The position numbers were made by a program, and so were the translations under genes. Of a DNA stretch of 5,219 bases, positions 1 to 5,214 are shown piece after piece. This DNA comes from Dehalococcoidales bacterium (lineage in GTDB: Bacteria; Chloroflexota; Dehalococcoidia; Dehalococcoidales; Fen-1064): assembly GCA_028713395.1 (NCBI GenBank), contig JAQTOJ010000153.1:1-5219 (forward strand), written 5' to 3'. Each line of letters opens with the position of its first letter. Positions within the stretch are counted from its first letter, which is position 1. The notes under the pieces were generated by a model. The model was not told where the DNA came from. It was given only the letters and a program-made list of their open reading frames with translations, and ran no database searches.

Positions 1-471
1 ATACTGCCAGGAATAGTTATAGAAACCTTCTCCCTGATTCGCGCCGATGGCGGCGCAATCAGCAAAAATCCGTTTACCATCAGGGTCAGTAAAATCACTC
101 TGATCCTGACCATCCAGCTCCGGCATGATGGGATGCATAACCATGACGGCGGCAAAGTCGTTTATCCAGAAATAACCATCATTAAACTCTCCGTAGCGAA
201 GGCTTTTAACATTTTGGATGGCTAATTGTTGAGCTTTCGCCCTGGGTAAAACACCCGAGGTTTCCTGGCGATAGGCGGAACTTATGACACTGTAGGCAAT
301 CTGGACTTCTTCACGCAGGTTAGCTTCTTTGGACGCGAGAAGAGATTTTTGCATACCCGGTAAAATATAAAGCATGATCATGGCAACAAAAGCCGCGACG
401 ATAGCCAACCCAAGCAATACCAGTTTTCTGCCAAACCTTGTTTTTGAGACGATATTCAACCTTAATTTCAT
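1..471 (-). CDS. Membrane sensor with single Cache domain, N-terminal part (5' end present, 3' end outside window)
   Basis: The gene begins at ATG 471-469 and stays open to base 1, giving 157 residues of a longer protein. A basic N-terminus is followed by one hydrophobic segment at about residues 17-38. An extracytoplasmic region then carries the sCache_2 pattern: an amphipathic helix (about 45-70), then DGYFWINDF (98-106), MVMHP (110-114), ELDGQD (118-123), DPDGKRIF (129-136) and GEGFYNYSW (147-155). Domains of this type bind small organic ligands, often carboxylates, in methyl-accepting chemotaxis proteins, histidine kinases and cyclic-di-GMP enzymes. The effector half lies beyond the left edge, so the output cannot be named. 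The start is supported by an AGGAAAGG tract just upstream on the minus strand (about 474-481). A longer overlapping minus-strand frame starting at 568 is out of register and does not encode the Cache motifs. The domain call is firm; the class of sensor is open. Confidence 0.88.
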   Translation of the reverse strand, partial: MKLRLNIVSKTRFGRKLVLLGLAIVAAFVAMIMLYILPGMQKSLLASKEANLREEVQIAYSVISSAYRQETSGVLPRAKAQQLAIQNVKSLRYGEFNDGYFWINDFAAVMVMHPIMPELDGQDQSDFTDPDGKRIFADCAAIGANQGEGFYNYSWQY

Positions 472-625
472 ATGCCTTTCCTGAACGAATTTTACTGGTG
501 AGGACACGCGTCCACCGGTTTTTGCCGGGCACAAAACCGGCTGTTTCTGCCACATTAACATTGGTCATCTCATACCCACAAGCGGAAAACCGCCCAGTTT
601 CGTCAGGGGAAAAACCCCATACCCT
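472..625 (-). promoter_or_regulatory. Structured 5' region of the Cache sensor gene (several GC-rich hairpins, family not recognised)
   Basis: Read on the minus strand towards the sensor start, this stretch contains a series of inverted repeats: GGGG/CCCC around a five-base loop (618-606), GCGG/CCGC around TTTT (593-582), CCGGTTTT/AAAACCGG (540-533 with 522-515), and GGTG-GAC/GTC-CACC with a two-base bulge (516-497). The third repeat overlaps an alternative stem, GCCGG/CCGGC (541-537 with 528-524), so the two cannot form together. GGGTATG occurs twice, at 624-618 and 577-571, beside the first two hairpins. No clear sigma-70 promoter could be picked out. The layout resembles a cis-regulatory RNA leader. 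The conserved cores of the cyclic-di-GMP-I riboswitch (GCAAACC, GCAAAGCC), TPP, cobalamin and ydaO classes were looked for and not seen. That the stems form in RNA is inference. Confidence 0.35.
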
Positions 626-731
626 TAAGTAAATGGAACAGAATTACGATGGAGAAAACCAAAAGTGAGATAGAAAAAGAAACAGAAAGGTAGATATATG
701 GGCAAACAACCGGGATGATTGCGGATTTTTC

Positions 732-1373
732 CTAAGGCACTTTGAAGAGACCGAAATGCTGGATGATGGAGCCGAGTCCGAAATGACCGAGGTAGGCGAG
801 AGTGAGGAAAAGGACGGAATGACCGAGCCAGACAGCCAGCGATACTTTCCAGATCCGCACGCGGGCGATGCCCATAGTCACCAGTAAGGGCATGAGCAGC
901 GGGTTGGGAAGGATGGCGAACAAAAACAAACCGACAACGCCGCGACGGTTCACGAATGCCAGCAGACGGGGAAACTTGATTTTCCGTAAAAACCGGGTGA
1001 ACCAACCGACGGGAACCTGATTGGCCGGATCAGAAATATTGAGGCTGGGGAAAAAACGCCGCCCGGTGCGAGCGGTAAAATACACCAGCAGCGAGCCGAT
1101 AGCGGCGCCGGTACTGGCGATGAGACCGATAATCACCGGTTCAAACGCGCTGCCGAGCGTAAAAGTAAGCCACATACAAGGCGTAGGCACAGGAATGGGC
1201 GAACCTGCCAGAATAGCGGTAAAGAACAAGCCTAAAAAGACGAGCCACTGGAACTGACTGAGATAGCGCCAGTACACGATGAGCAGAATACAGATAGCCA
1301 GGGTTGAGCCGACAAGGATCAACCAGATAGCCCGCGTAGGCAACTTTTTCTTTAACGGCGCTTTTTCCTGCAT
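732..1373 (-). CDS. VTT-domain / SNARE-associated (DedA/TVP38-like) integral membrane protein
   Basis: This 213-residue protein has a basic N-terminus (KKK at 8-10) and hydrophobic segments at about 15-36, 43-58, 78-100, 146-168 and 174-197. Between segments two and three is a re-entrant-type stretch with GSPIPVPTP (57-65) and a following FTLGS. YFTARTGRR (98-106) follows the third segment, and FAILPNPLLMP (152-162) begins the second half. This matches the VTT domain of TVP38/TMEM64 and DedA proteins, which act as lipid scramblases or transporters or support membrane homeostasis; the substrate cannot be read from sequence. The length of about 210 residues is normal for the family. A GGGAAG tract (1385-1380) lies upstream of the start, a modest SD. 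The gene stands alone, separated by roughly 260 bp from the sensor gene and 407 bp from the receiver gene, with no obvious terminator. Family is confident; physiological role is unknown. Confidence 0.88.
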   Translation of the reverse strand: MQEKAPLKKKLPTRAIWLILVGSTLAICILLIVYWRYLSQFQWLVFLGLFFTAILAGSPIPVPTPCMWLTFTLGSAFEPVIIGLIASTGAAIGSLLVYFTARTGRRFFPSLNISDPANQVPVGWFTRFLRKIKFPRLLAFVNRRGVVGLFLFAILPNPLLMPLLVTMGIARVRIWKVSLAVWLGHSVLFLTLAYLGHFGLGSIIQHFGLFKVP

Positions 1374-1780
1374 GGTTGGCTTCCCGATGAATAGCGTTCG
1401 ACCTGGTATATTTTACTATAATTTGAGATTCCGGGAATGGTATGCCTGAAGATATTTTACAGGAAAAGAAAGCAGCGTAATACGTGAAGTGGCAATGCCC
1501 CAGATATGCCGCGGCTTAATACCCTGTTGATACCTGTGATGCTTTATTATACCGATTTTCGGAACACTATGGCAGGTTGGCAGGGAAGCGGGTTGACAGG
1601 AGATTGGCATGCCGTTTGAGGCGGACCGGCAAAGCGAGCCAAACGGTACATCCGGTAGATGGCTCAGGGAATGCGTATCTCGCAATGGTTCTTTGTACGT
1701 GATCTCAACCATGGACGGGAGCCTGCGTTTTTCTTTGCTTTGAATCTCTGAATTGTAGAGTTTCGATATGATAAGTCAGC
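1374..1780. other. Intergenic region of about 400 bp, no convincing gene
   Basis: This gap separates the VTT gene from the receiver gene. A minus-strand frame (1712-1416) reads as low-quality sequence rich in His, Ser and Pro with no recognisable motif, and is judged non-coding. Near 1404-1422 lies an AT-rich patch containing TATAAT on the plus strand (1417-1422), and TATAGT or TATACC on the minus strand that could belong to the VTT gene promoter; no good -35 element pairs with any of them. At 1612-1646 is an inverted repeat, CCGTTTG/CAAACGG, which can extend inward with GGC/GCC after a two-base bulge. A weak repeat, CTCT/AGAG, at 1746-1760 lies just past the receiver gene and might be a poor terminator. 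A short plus-strand frame with a good SD is listed separately. Confidence 0.5.
1609..1743 (+). CDS. Candidate 44-residue small ORF, unrecognised
   Basis: An ATG at 1609 is preceded by AGGAG (1598-1602) at a six-base spacing, a near-ideal ribosome binding site, and the frame runs 44 codons to TGA at 1741-1743. The product begins MPFEADRQSEP and ends DGSLRFSLL. It has no signal peptide, membrane segment, metal-binding pattern or family motif that I recognise. The inverted repeat at 1612-1646 overlaps the start of the frame, so the same bases may be a structured element instead. No convincing promoter is visible: TTGATA at 1527-1532 is followed by TATACC after only 15 bases. The good SD is the only positive evidence, and a chance occurrence is quite possible. 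Confidence 0.15.
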   Translation: MPFEADRQSEPNGTSGRWLRECVSRNGSLYVISTMDGSLRFSLL

Positions 1781-2155
1781 TTAGGGTTTAGTTCTTCTCA
1801 CCTTGGATTTCACCCTTGCCGTCAATTCCCGCAAACTAAAAGGTTTGGTGATAAAATCATCCGCGCCCAGGCTTAAAGCCTGTTCCAGTGTCCGCATATC
1901 GTCTTTGGCCGTGAGCATGACGATGGGGACATTACTCGTTTTACGAATATGCCGAATCGTCTCCAAGCCGTCCATGACCGGCATCATCACGTCCAGCAGA
2001 ATCAGGGATGGATTGCTGTCCTCGAACTGCTTGATGCCATCCTGTCCGTTCGAGGCGGTCAGCACTTCAAATCCTTCAATGGTCAGATTCGCTTTGATCA
2101 GTTTTATTACGTTCTCATCATCATCAATTGCCAGAATCAAGGGTTTGTTTGTCAT
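1781..2155 (-). CDS. Stand-alone receiver-domain response regulator
   Basis: The 124-residue product is a complete CheY-like receiver with nothing after it. Acidic pocket residues D11-D12-D13 lie in AIDDDENV, the phosphoacceptor is D55 in LILLDVMMP, the switch Thr is T82 in MLTAKDD, F101 is the switch aromatic and K104 is in ITKPF. All residues needed for phosphorylation are present. The tail (ELTARVKSKVRRT) resembles the linker that joins receivers to the winged-helix domain in OmpR/PhoB regulators, but the frame stops there and no DNA-binding domain is evident in the bases beyond. The start is fixed by an in-frame TAG nine bases before the ATG (2167-2165); the ribosome site is weak. It lies 122 bp behind ktrA on the same strand with no clear terminator between, so read-through from the K+ operon is possible. 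The gap is AT-rich near 2240-2280 and may hold its own promoter. No histidine kinase partner is in the window. Confidence 0.9.
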   Translation of the reverse strand: MTNKPLILAIDDDENVIKLIKANLTIEGFEVLTASNGQDGIKQFEDSNPSLILLDVMMPVMDGLETIRHIRKTSNVPIVMLTAKDDMRTLEQALSLGADDFITKPFSLRELTARVKSKVRRTKP

Positions 2156-2277
2156 CTTTTGCCGCTACTCTTCAACTTCGTTATTAATCCGGTTATCTTC
2201 TGCTGCTCTCATCTTACTCTGACGGCCGGACGATTTCAGTAAATATTAATTACAAAAACCTAAACATTTTATTAAAA

Positions 2278-2955
2278 TCAGTTCCCCACTGCCTTCTTTG
2301 CCTCATGCAACAATTTTTCCAGGTTATCACTGTTGCCCGCCACCACCAGTACGTCGTTCTCCCGTATCACTTCGTGCAGGCTGGGGGTGACGATAATTTC
2401 TTTCTCTCTTTGGATCAGCACCACCGCGACTTCCCATTTACCTTTCGGACCGAACCCCACATCTGCGATCTGTTTCCCCAGCAGGTAACCCGGGGCAGTC
2501 ATGCGCGCGACGCCGTAACCGGCGACCAGCGGCATATAATAAGAAACATCGCTCAAGGTGACGACGTGCGCCACGCGCACGCCCATTTCCTGTTCGGGGT
2601 ACACCACCTTGTCCGCGCCGATTCTTTCCAGGATGCTGCCGTGCAACAAGTTATCCGCCCTGGCGATGACGTAAGGCACGCCCAGTTTTTTCAACAGGAT
2701 CGTACAGAGCACACTGGCTTCCACGGCGGAACCGATGGAAACAATAGCGATATCGAAATTGCTGATTCCCAGCTCTCTCAAGACGGTTTCGTTGGTGCCG
2801 TCAGCCTGAATGGAATGCGTGATGTCCGCGGAAATACTCTGCACCGATTTTTCATTTGTATCTATCGCCAGCACATCATGTCCGATCTCATGTAATGTTT
2901 TCGCAACGCTGATGCCGAATCGCCCCAGCCCGATGACGACAATTTGCTTCTTCAT
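2278..2955 (-). CDS. ktrA: KtrA/TrkA-type RCK regulatory subunit of K+ uptake system
   Basis: The 225-residue cytosolic protein has the RCK layout. The N-terminal Rossmann domain (about 4-120) carries GLGRFG (9-14) for nucleotide binding, the acidic residue D32 at the end of strand two, ADGTN (51-55), IVSIGS (71-76) and ARADN (98-102). VVYPEQEMGVRVA (117-129) links to the RCK_C domain (about 135-222). KtrA proteins form octameric rings that bind ATP/ADP, and in many bacteria cyclic-di-AMP through RCK_C, and gate the KtrB pore; the length matches the family. The SD AGGAGG (2966-2961) sits five bases from the ATG and overlaps the ktrB stop codon TAG (2967-2965), so the genes form one transcript with likely translational coupling. 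Only nucleotide-domain residues are clearly conserved by eye; cyclic-di-AMP binding is inferred from the family. Confidence 0.95.
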   Translation of the reverse strand: MKKQIVVIGLGRFGISVAKTLHEIGHDVLAIDTNEKSVQSISADITHSIQADGTNETVLRELGISNFDIAIVSIGSAVEASVLCTILLKKLGVPYVIARADNLLHGSILERIGADKVVYPEQEMGVRVAHVVTLSDVSYYMPLVAGYGVARMTAPGYLLGKQIADVGFGPKGKWEVAVVLIQREKEIIVTPSLHEVIRENDVLVVAGNSDNLEKLLHEAKKAVGN

Positions 2956-2967
2956 TTTGGCCTCCTA
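2956..2967 (-). promoter_or_regulatory. ktrA Shine-Dalgarno overlapping the ktrB stop codon
   Basis: On the minus strand the ktrB stop TAG (2967-2965) shares bases with a consensus AGGAGG (2966-2961), which lies five bases before the ktrA ATG (2955-2953). Ribosomes ending ktrB therefore sit on the ktrA initiation site. This favours coupled, balanced synthesis of pore and regulator and fixes the ktrA start. Confidence 0.85.
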
Positions 2968-4401
2968 ACCGATTCTGATCGTCTCTTGAGGATATTTATA
3001 TTCCGATGTCTTTTGTCTTTGCGCCAAAGACAGGACGAGTGTCAACGGCCCGATGCGCCCGATGAACATCATGATGGATATCAGGATTTTGCCGGTTACC
3101 GATAGTTCGGGGGTGATACCGGTGGAAAGCCCTACCGTGCCGAAAGCGGAAACTGTTTCGAAGAGCAGCTGCAGGAAAGTGAACTTTTCCGTGATCGACA
3201 AGATGAAGACGAACACCGAGATGATCGCCCCGGAAAGTATCAACAATGTCAGCGCCCGGTAAATTTGTTGGGTGGTGAATTCCCGTCCGAAAGCGCCGGC
3301 TCTGTCTTTGCCCTGGAGTGTGCCGGTAACCGTCGCCACCAGCATACCGAACGTATTTACCTTCACGCCGCCGGCGGTTGAACCTGAAGCGCCGCCGACG
3401 AACATGAGGAACATGGTAAAAAACAGCGAATAAACGGCAAAAGCCCCCACGTTCAAAGAGGCAAATCCGGCTGTCCTCGGCGTTACGGAGTGGAAAAAGG
3501 CGTTCAGTATTTTTTGGTCCCAGGGCAAAGCCCCGAGGGTTAAGGGATTGTTCATTTCGGAGAGCAGGATCAATACGGTGCCGGCCGCCAGTAAACCGAT
3601 GGTGGTAGTGACCACCAGTTTACTATCCAAAGTCAGCCGGGAAAAGCTCCGGGAAGAGGCCATATCGGCAATGACCAGATAACTCACCCCCCCAATGATG
3701 ATCAACCCGGCGGTGGTCAATAAAATTATCGGGTCACCCTGATAGCCGGTAAGACTGCGCAGGTCGCCGAATAGGTCCAGCCCGGCATTATTGAAGGCGG
3801 ATACGGACTGAAAAACGGATTTCCAGAGCGCCACGCCCGGTGAGTATTGGGTAGATAATCGGATATAGATGAGCGCCGCGCCCAGTATCTCCACCACAAA
3901 AGTAAACAGCGCGATGCGCTGCACGATTCTCACCACCCCGCCCAGTTTCGCCACCCCTAACGATTCACGTATCAACAGCCGTTGTTTGAGCCCGATGCGC
4001 TTACCCATGGCCAGCAGCAGCATGGTAGCCAGTATCATAAACCCAAACCCACCCGCGTGAATCAGTACCATGATGACCGTTTCTCCAAAATAACTGTAGT
4101 GGTCGGCGGTATCCACCACGGACAACCCGGTCACGCAAGTGGCGGAAGTAGAGGTGAAGAAGGCATCCACCGGATTGGTGACTTGCCCGGTTTCACTGGC
4201 AATGGGTAAAGTTAAGAGAAAAGCCCCTAAAATCACGATCAGGGCAAAACCATACACCAGTAAAGAAGTGGATACCCCGCCGATACGCGGTTTCTTGATG
4301 ACGGAAGGCAATATTTGCCAGGAGGTCACCCGCGGGATGCGGAAGACCCGATCGCCCGGTTTCAAAACGCTTTTCCTTTTAGGTAAATTAGTTTCGGGCA
4401 T
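2965..4401 (-). CDS. ktrB: KtrB/TrkH-type K+ transporter pore subunit
   Basis: The 478-residue membrane protein belongs to the SKT superfamily, with four M1-P-M2 repeats. The selectivity-filter segments are all present: SATCVTGLS (G92), SAFNNAGLD (G207), TPRTAGFAS (G312) and SAFGTVGLS (G424). The third repeat is followed by GGASGSTAGGVKVNTF (336-351), which forms the intramembrane gating loop in KtrB. FIGRIGPLTL (447-456) is the typical C-terminal motif. All four filter glycines are intact, so the pore should be K+-selective. In KtrB systems transport is often Na+-dependent. The start chosen (4401) has only a weak ribosome site, AAGAT. An in-frame TTG at 4365-4363 (residue 13), preceded by AGGAAA, is a plausible alternative that would remove 12 residues, so the exact N-terminus is uncertain. 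The gene is first in a ktrB-ktrA operon, with a sigma-70-like promoter upstream at 4442-4470. Confidence 0.95.
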   Translation of the reverse strand: MPETNLPKRKSVLKPGDRVFRIPRVTSWQILPSVIKKPRIGGVSTSLLVYGFALIVILGAFLLTLPIASETGQVTNPVDAFFTSTSATCVTGLSVVDTADHYSYFGETVIMVLIHAGGFGFMILATMLLLAMGKRIGLKQRLLIRESLGVAKLGGVVRIVQRIALFTFVVEILGAALIYIRLSTQYSPGVALWKSVFQSVSAFNNAGLDLFGDLRSLTGYQGDPIILLTTAGLIIIGGVSYLVIADMASSRSFSRLTLDSKLVVTTTIGLLAAGTVLILLSEMNNPLTLGALPWDQKILNAFFHSVTPRTAGFASLNVGAFAVYSLFFTMFLMFVGGASGSTAGGVKVNTFGMLVATVTGTLQGKDRAGAFGREFTTQQIYRALTLLILSGAIISVFVFILSITEKFTFLQLLFETVSAFGTVGLSTGITPELSVTGKILISIMMFIGRIGPLTLVLSLAQRQKTSEYKYPQETIRIG

Positions 4402-4417
4402 ATCTTAAATCAATTCC

Positions 4418-4433
4418 GTATTTCTAAAAATAC
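4418..4433. repeat. Perfect inverted repeat in the ktrB leader (possible operator)
   Basis: GTATTT and AAATAC are perfect inverse complements separated by CTAA. If transcription starts about seven bases after the -10 element (4447-4442), the repeat occupies roughly the first 20 bases of the ktrB leader, a common site for a repressor. It is short and AT-rich, so chance is possible. No regulator gene is adjacent apart from the receiver protein, which has no DNA-binding domain. Confidence 0.3.
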
Positions 4434-4441
4434 TATCCGTT

Positions 4442-4470
4442 ATTATAGAGCCATTAACCGGTAGTGTATA
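4442..4470 (-). promoter_or_regulatory. Sigma-70-like promoter for ktrB-ktrA
   Basis: On the minus strand a perfect -10 TATAAT (4447-4442) lies 17 bases from TATACA (4470-4465), which matches the -35 consensus at four of six positions. The predicted start is near 4435, leaving a leader of about 34 bases. It faces away from the glutaredoxin promoter, with roughly 110 bp between the two -35 elements. That spacer holds no recognisable gene, only small GC-rich inverted repeats such as GCGG/CCGC near 4547-4558. Confidence 0.6.
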
Positions 4471-4582
4471 GTGGGAATAAAGTCCCTGTGTATTGCTTAT
4501 CGCCCCCACGGTGCGCCTTTAGTCCCATCTCCGACATGAAGGAGGCGGCTGCCCGCTGACAGCTTGTAAAGTACTTTTGTTA

Positions 4583-4611
4583 TTGACGGTGTCTTTATTT
4601 CAGCTTATAAT
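4583..4611 (+). promoter_or_regulatory. Sigma-70-like promoter for the glutaredoxin-FTR operon
   Basis: TTGACG (4583-4588, five of six -35 positions) is followed after exactly 17 bases by TATAAT (4606-4611, a perfect -10). It points at the glutaredoxin-like gene, with a predicted start near 4618 and a leader of about 50 bases. This is the best promoter in the window. Confidence 0.75.
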
Positions 4612-4637
4612 CAAGCCAGAAATATAGGTAACGCAGA

Positions 4638-4654
4638 TTCGGGAAGATCTCGAA
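4638..4654 (+). promoter_or_regulatory. Leader hairpin or operator ahead of the glutaredoxin gene
   Basis: TTCGGGA and TCTCGAA can pair around a three-base AGA loop with one G-U wobble, giving a seven-pair stem about 20 bases into the predicted transcript and immediately before the SD (GAGG, 4658-4661). It could be an operator or a translational control hairpin. It lacks a T-run, so it is not a terminator. Support is structural only. Confidence 0.25.
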
Positions 4655-4669
4655 AGTGAGGCGGTAAAC

Positions 4670-4948
4670 ATGGCGATGAAACACGTGGAAGGCAAGAATA
4701 AAGGTAATATCGTAGTTTATGCTTTAAGCACCTGCCCCTGGTGTCAAAAAACCAAGAAGCTGCTCAGTGAACTCGGCGTTGATTATTATTTCGAGGATGT
4801 AGACCTGGCAAGCCCTGAAGACCGAAAACGTATTTCGGCGGCCTTGAACAAGTGGAACCCTCAGAATTCTTTCCCGACCATTGTCATCGATAACGCCCGC
4901 TGCATTATCGGTTTCAAAGAACAGGATATCCGCGAGGCGGTGAAATGA
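4670..4948 (+). CDS. Glutaredoxin-like / NrdH-type thioredoxin-fold protein with CPWC active site
   Basis: The 92-residue protein has a thioredoxin fold of glutaredoxin size: strand one IVVYALS (14-20), active site T21-C22-P23-W24-C25, helix QKTKKLLSELG, strand YYFEDVDL, the cis-Pro loop SFPTIVID (67-74), and CIIGF (78-82) preceding the last helix. Both redox cysteines are present. A CPWC site and short length point to a dithiol reductant of the glutaredoxin/NrdH type, using electrons from a reductase rather than necessarily from glutathione. The SD GAGG (4658-4661) lies eight bases from ATG 4670; a second in-frame ATG two codons later (4676) is a minor alternative. The stop overlaps the start of the FTR gene (ATGA), so the pair is one operon. 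FTR is the obvious candidate to reduce this protein; that pairing is inferred from context. Confidence 0.93.
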   Translation: MAMKHVEGKNKGNIVVYALSTCPWCQKTKKLLSELGVDYYFEDVDLASPEDRKRISAALNKWNPQNSFPTIVIDNARCIIGFKEQDIREAVK

Positions 4949-5214
4949 CCGAAGAGGTAAACATTACCCCGGAAGAAATCGAAGCCTATTGTCAAAAGCT
5001 GAAAAAAGAAGCTGAAGCCGGGGGATATCATTTACATCCCGATCCGGAAATTGTGAAAGCGCTGGCACACGGTATTCTGGTGAACCAGCAACGGCTGGGA
5101 TACGGCTCCTGTCCCTGCCGTTTGGCGAGCGGCGACAAAGATGATGATCTCGATATCGTTTGTCCCTGTGACTATCGTGACCCCGATCTGAACGAGTACG
5201 ATACCTGTTACTGA
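4945..5214 (+). CDS. ftrC: Ferredoxin:thioredoxin reductase catalytic subunit, ending in TGA at the last conserved Cys codon (possible selenoprotein)
   Basis: Eighty-nine codons precede TGA. The C-terminal half is typical of the FTR catalytic (beta) chain: GYGSCPCRL (52-60), IVCPCDYRDPD (71-81) and EYDTCY (84-89). The family uses six cysteines in three C-x-C pairs: four ligate a [4Fe-4S] cluster and two form the active-site disulfide. Here C56, C73, C75 and C88 match the cluster ligands and C58 the first redox cysteine. The partner cysteine, expected at position 90 in C-Y-C, is replaced by TGA (5212-5214). The next bases, GGT TT, would read Gly then Phe or Leu, like the usual continuation after the motif. 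With TGA as stop, the enzyme would lack one active-site residue and a normal C-terminus. With TGA as selenocysteine, all is complete and the frame runs past the window. The start overlaps the glutaredoxin stop by four bases and has GAGG seven bases upstream. No variable (FtrV) chain is seen. Family is firm; the reading of TGA is inference. Confidence 0.92.
   Translation: MTEEVNITPEEIEAYCQKLKKEAEAGGYHLHPDPEIVKALAHGILVNQQRLGYGSCPCRLASGDKDDDLDIVCPCDYRDPDLNEYDTCY
5212..5214 (+). other. TGA codon at the position of the FTR redox/cluster-contacting cysteine (candidate Sec codon)
   Basis: The codon follows TGT TAC (Cys-Tyr) and stands where the final C-x-C motif of FTR has its second cysteine, equivalent to Cys87 in plant and cyanobacterial numbering. 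Only GGTTT remains before the window ends, so a bacterial SECIS hairpin, which would begin right after the codon, cannot be examined. Alternatives are a true nonsense change from TGY, a sequencing error, or TGA reassignment. The last is not supported by other genes here: trkA ends in TGA at a normal family length, and the glutaredoxin stop is also TGA at its normal end. Confidence 0.55.

Noticed and set aside
515..541. GC-rich hairpin considered as a rho-independent terminator
   Set aside because: There is no T-run after the stem on either strand, and it lies inside the 5' region of the sensor gene.
320..568. 82-codon minus-strand frame spanning the sensor start
   Set aside because: It is out of register with the clear Cache-domain frame (471 to 1), which shows transmembrane and Cache motifs; the longer overlapping frame has none.
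625..1005. 126-codon minus-strand frame
   Set aside because: It overlaps the VTT membrane protein in another frame, is rich in Arg, Pro, Ser and His as shadows usually are, and has no motif.
1416..1712. 98-codon minus-strand frame in the gap before the receiver gene
   Set aside because: No supporting SD, no recognisable domain, erratic composition; treated as non-coding.
1803..2242. Two overlapping plus-strand frames opposite the receiver gene
   Set aside because: They are antisense to an intact receiver domain with all catalytic residues, and show no family features.
2305..2895. 196-codon plus-strand frame opposite ktrA
   Set aside because: It is antisense to a complete, well-conserved ktrA and is His/Gln/Asp-rich, typical of a reverse-strand shadow.
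4480..4582. Possible cyclic-di-AMP (ydaO) or other riboswitch before ktrB
   Set aside because: The segment lies upstream of the predicted ktrB promoter and lacks the conserved ydaO core; only small GC-rich repeats are present.
4670..4948. Selenocysteine or altered active site in the glutaredoxin-like protein
   Set aside because: The active site reads C-P-W-C with ordinary TGC and TGT codons, and the frame ends at the usual family length.
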